Shown: positions 62,679-64,000 of the stretch, in pieces
Position numbering within the stretch: the stretch's first letter is position 1
Layout: every line of letters begins with the position of its first letter
Source of the DNA: Clostridia bacterium
GTDB lineage: Bacteria; Bacillota; Clostridia; Oscillospirales; Acutalibacteraceae
Direction: 5' to 3'
Length of the DNA stretch: 64,000 bases
Assembly: GCA_017474045.1 (NCBI GenBank)
Contig: JAFUHX010000018.1
Span: 1-64,000 of the forward strand
Made by a program: the position numbers and the translations under genes
Notes under the pieces: model-generated
The model's input: only the letters and a program-made list of their open reading frames with translations
What the model was told of the DNA's origin: nothing
The model's database searches: none

Positions 62679-64000
62679 TTATACTTTATAGTTTTTGACA
62701 AAATGCTTATAAAACTTAACGCAGTTTGCAACAGCATCAAGATCAATGTTTTCGTTTTCAGCATGAACGGAAGCAAGCTGTTGAGCTGAAAGTCTTATTG
62801 GTGCAAAACGCAGAACACAAGGACAAACATCAGTTAAGGTTCTTGCATCTGTTCCTGCAGGAAGAATAAAGGGCGAAACGGGATATTGAGGGAAAATTTC
62901 GTTAACACACTTTTTAAGATAATCAAACTGAGGCTTTGACATATCTGCCGGAGCATGATATTCGCTGCTTTCGTCAACTTCAACCTCAATGGCATATTTC
63001 TTGGCAACCTCTATGAATTTCTGAAGATCTTTTTCAAAATCTTTTTCATCCACAGGACGAAGAAAAGCCCTGGCAGAGCAAACCTTGTCTTCGCTGCTTC
63101 CTTCAATTTTATTAAAACTGCATGTGGTTCCGATAAGACCTCCTGCCTGAGCATTTATTTTTGGCATTACCTTTTTAAGAAGTCCACCGAAAACCTCTAA
63201 ATTTGTAAAAAGAAGCTTCATCGGAAAACTGCAATATGGAGCAAGATGACTAAACATCGCTCTGACCTGAGGATTGAGCCTTCTTATAAAAAGATCTTTT
63301 TTTGTAACCTCATCAATAAAGGCGCTCATTCTTTCAACAACTGTTGCACCACCGGCAGCAGTCAGGCTTGCATGAGCATTAGCAGCCGTAGCCTTGCAGT
63401 TCAAGTAATATCTTCCCTTTTCGTGAACGGCAATCATTGCGCATTTTTCAGCCTTGATTCCGGCTATGGGCGGTTCAATGAGTGCGCCGCCTTCATCTAA
63501 AATTACATCGAAGGTAATTTGGTTTTCTTTAAAATATTTGTTTGCCTCAGGGATTCCGTTGCCACCCAATTCCTCATTATGAGAGGAGCCGATATAAACA
63601 TTGCAGGGAAACTCAAAACCTTCTTCAAGAAGCTCTTCCAAGGCTGAAAACTCTGCAAAAAGCGGTGTTTTTGTGTCAACCGTTCCCCTGCCCCAGATTT
63701 TTCCGTCAGCAATTTCACCTGAAAAGCCGTCATGCTCCCATTCACCGCTGACATCAACAACATCATGATGAGACATAAGCATAATATTATGATTTTTGTT
63801 TTTGCCTTCTATTTTATAGATCCAGCAGTCTTCAGAAAAAGTGAGCTTCTCTGCCCTCTTATGAAAAAGAGGAAAAAGCTCTTCAACTGTTTCTCTCAGC
63901 TTTTTAAATTCGCTGTCTTCATAGCTGTCTTTAACCGAAACAGTCTTGCAACGAATCATTTTTCCAAGATCCTGAGCGTATTTATTGATTTCTTCTTCGC
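62679..64000 (-). CDS. M20 family metallopeptidase, 5' end outside the window
   Basis: At least 439 residues. Frame remains open beyond the ATG at 63959, reading EEEINKYAQDLGKMIRCKTV, which is the usual N-terminal helix of the family, so the true start lies to the right. Zinc-site features: MLMSHHDVVDV (His/Asp), GRGTVDTKTPLFAEFSALE (bridging Asp), GSSHNEELGGNGI (Glu-Glu) and AGTDARTLTDVC; the insertion YLNCKATAANAHASLTAAGG belongs to the dimerisation lid. Cleaves dipeptides or N-acyl amino acids; substrate not decided. Located 25 nt before cysK on the same strand. Confidence 0.9.
   Translation of the reverse strand, partial: EEEINKYAQDLGKMIRCKTVSVKDSYEDSEFKKLRETVEELFPLFHKRAEKLTFSEDCWIYKIEGKNKNHNIMLMSHHDVVDVSGEWEHDGFSGEIADGKIWGRGTVDTKTPLFAEFSALEELLEEGFEFPCNVYIGSSHNEELGGNGIPEANKYFKENQITFDVILDEGGALIEPPIAGIKAEKCAMIAVHEKGRYYLNCKATAANAHASLTAAGGATVVERMSAFIDEVTKKDLFIRRLNPQVRAMFSHLAPYCSFPMKLLFTNLEVFGGLLKKVMPKINAQAGGLIGTTCSFNKIEGSSEDKVCSARAFLRPVDEKDFEKDLQKFIEVAKKYAIEVEVDESSEYHAPADMSKPQFDYLKKCVNEIFPQYPVSPFILPAGTDARTLTDVCPCVLRFAPIRLSAQQLASVHAENENIDLDAVANCVKFYKHFVKNYKV

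Overview
The window comes from an AT-rich, spore-forming Clostridia-type Firmicute. The evidence is a clear sporulation sigma factor G, strong AGGAGG ribosome binding sites with several TTG/GTG starts, an electron-bifurcating type [FeFe]-hydrogenase operon, CotH and BspA-like surface proteins, and plant-polysaccharide enzymes. This gene set suggests a gut Oscillospiraceae/Ruminococcaceae relative; the genus is inference only. There is one tRNA, no rRNA and no CRISPR array.

Layout. 1-2290 is the end of an integrated mobile element. It holds an integrase broken by an in-frame amber codon, an excisionase, a divergent control region with repeated operators, and a two-gene XRE-regulator/Abi (HEPN) cassette, next to the 3' end of guaA. 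2290-7000 is housekeeping: GMP synthase (ATP-PPase domain only), ilvE, a P-loop ATPase, HPr, trmD-rimM. 7000-14600 holds an unannotated 43-residue small gene, a CotH/lamin-tail lipoprotein, YbaK, an RlmA-like methyltransferase, a GH4 enzyme, and a BspA-like leucine-rich-repeat protein with a MITE-like element in its upstream region. 14641-14935 carries a striking array of hairpins in two mirrored orientations just downstream of tRNA-Val(GAC). 14970-26225 has a glycerophosphodiesterase, GH2 beta-galactosidase, an acyltransferase-domain protein, sigG, a PPP phosphatase, a lipoprotein, an MBOAT/DHHW acylation pair and a flavin oxidoreductase.

26327-35206 is a complete sortase-dependent pilus operon: coiled-coil protein, signal peptidase, VWA tip adhesin, LPETGG backbone pilin, class C sortase, a Cna-type subunit with a non-canonical IDTGQ sorting motif, and a second sortase. 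35413-39222 is an araBAD operon, backed by a membrane-anchored GH43 arabinanase-like protein (48474) and a GPH-family sugar transporter (44501). 39323-47359 has VanY, a membrane M28 peptidase, a Dabb protein, dinB with two identical LexA boxes around its promoter, an FN3 remnant, and membrane proteins. 47510-56226 has an Asn/Lys/Gln-rich 45-residue protein, AlkD, DUF4364, HAD, a split ThrE exporter, an M23 peptidase, and an AGCS symporter behind a glycine riboswitch. 56532-60682 is hydCBA with a divergent TetR regulator. cysK and a partial M20 peptidase close the window.

The strongest leads for unusual biology are the mirrored hairpin array, the pilus locus with its second sorting motif and internal stem-loop, the Abi cassette locked beside a nonsense-mutated integrase, and the MITE-like element.
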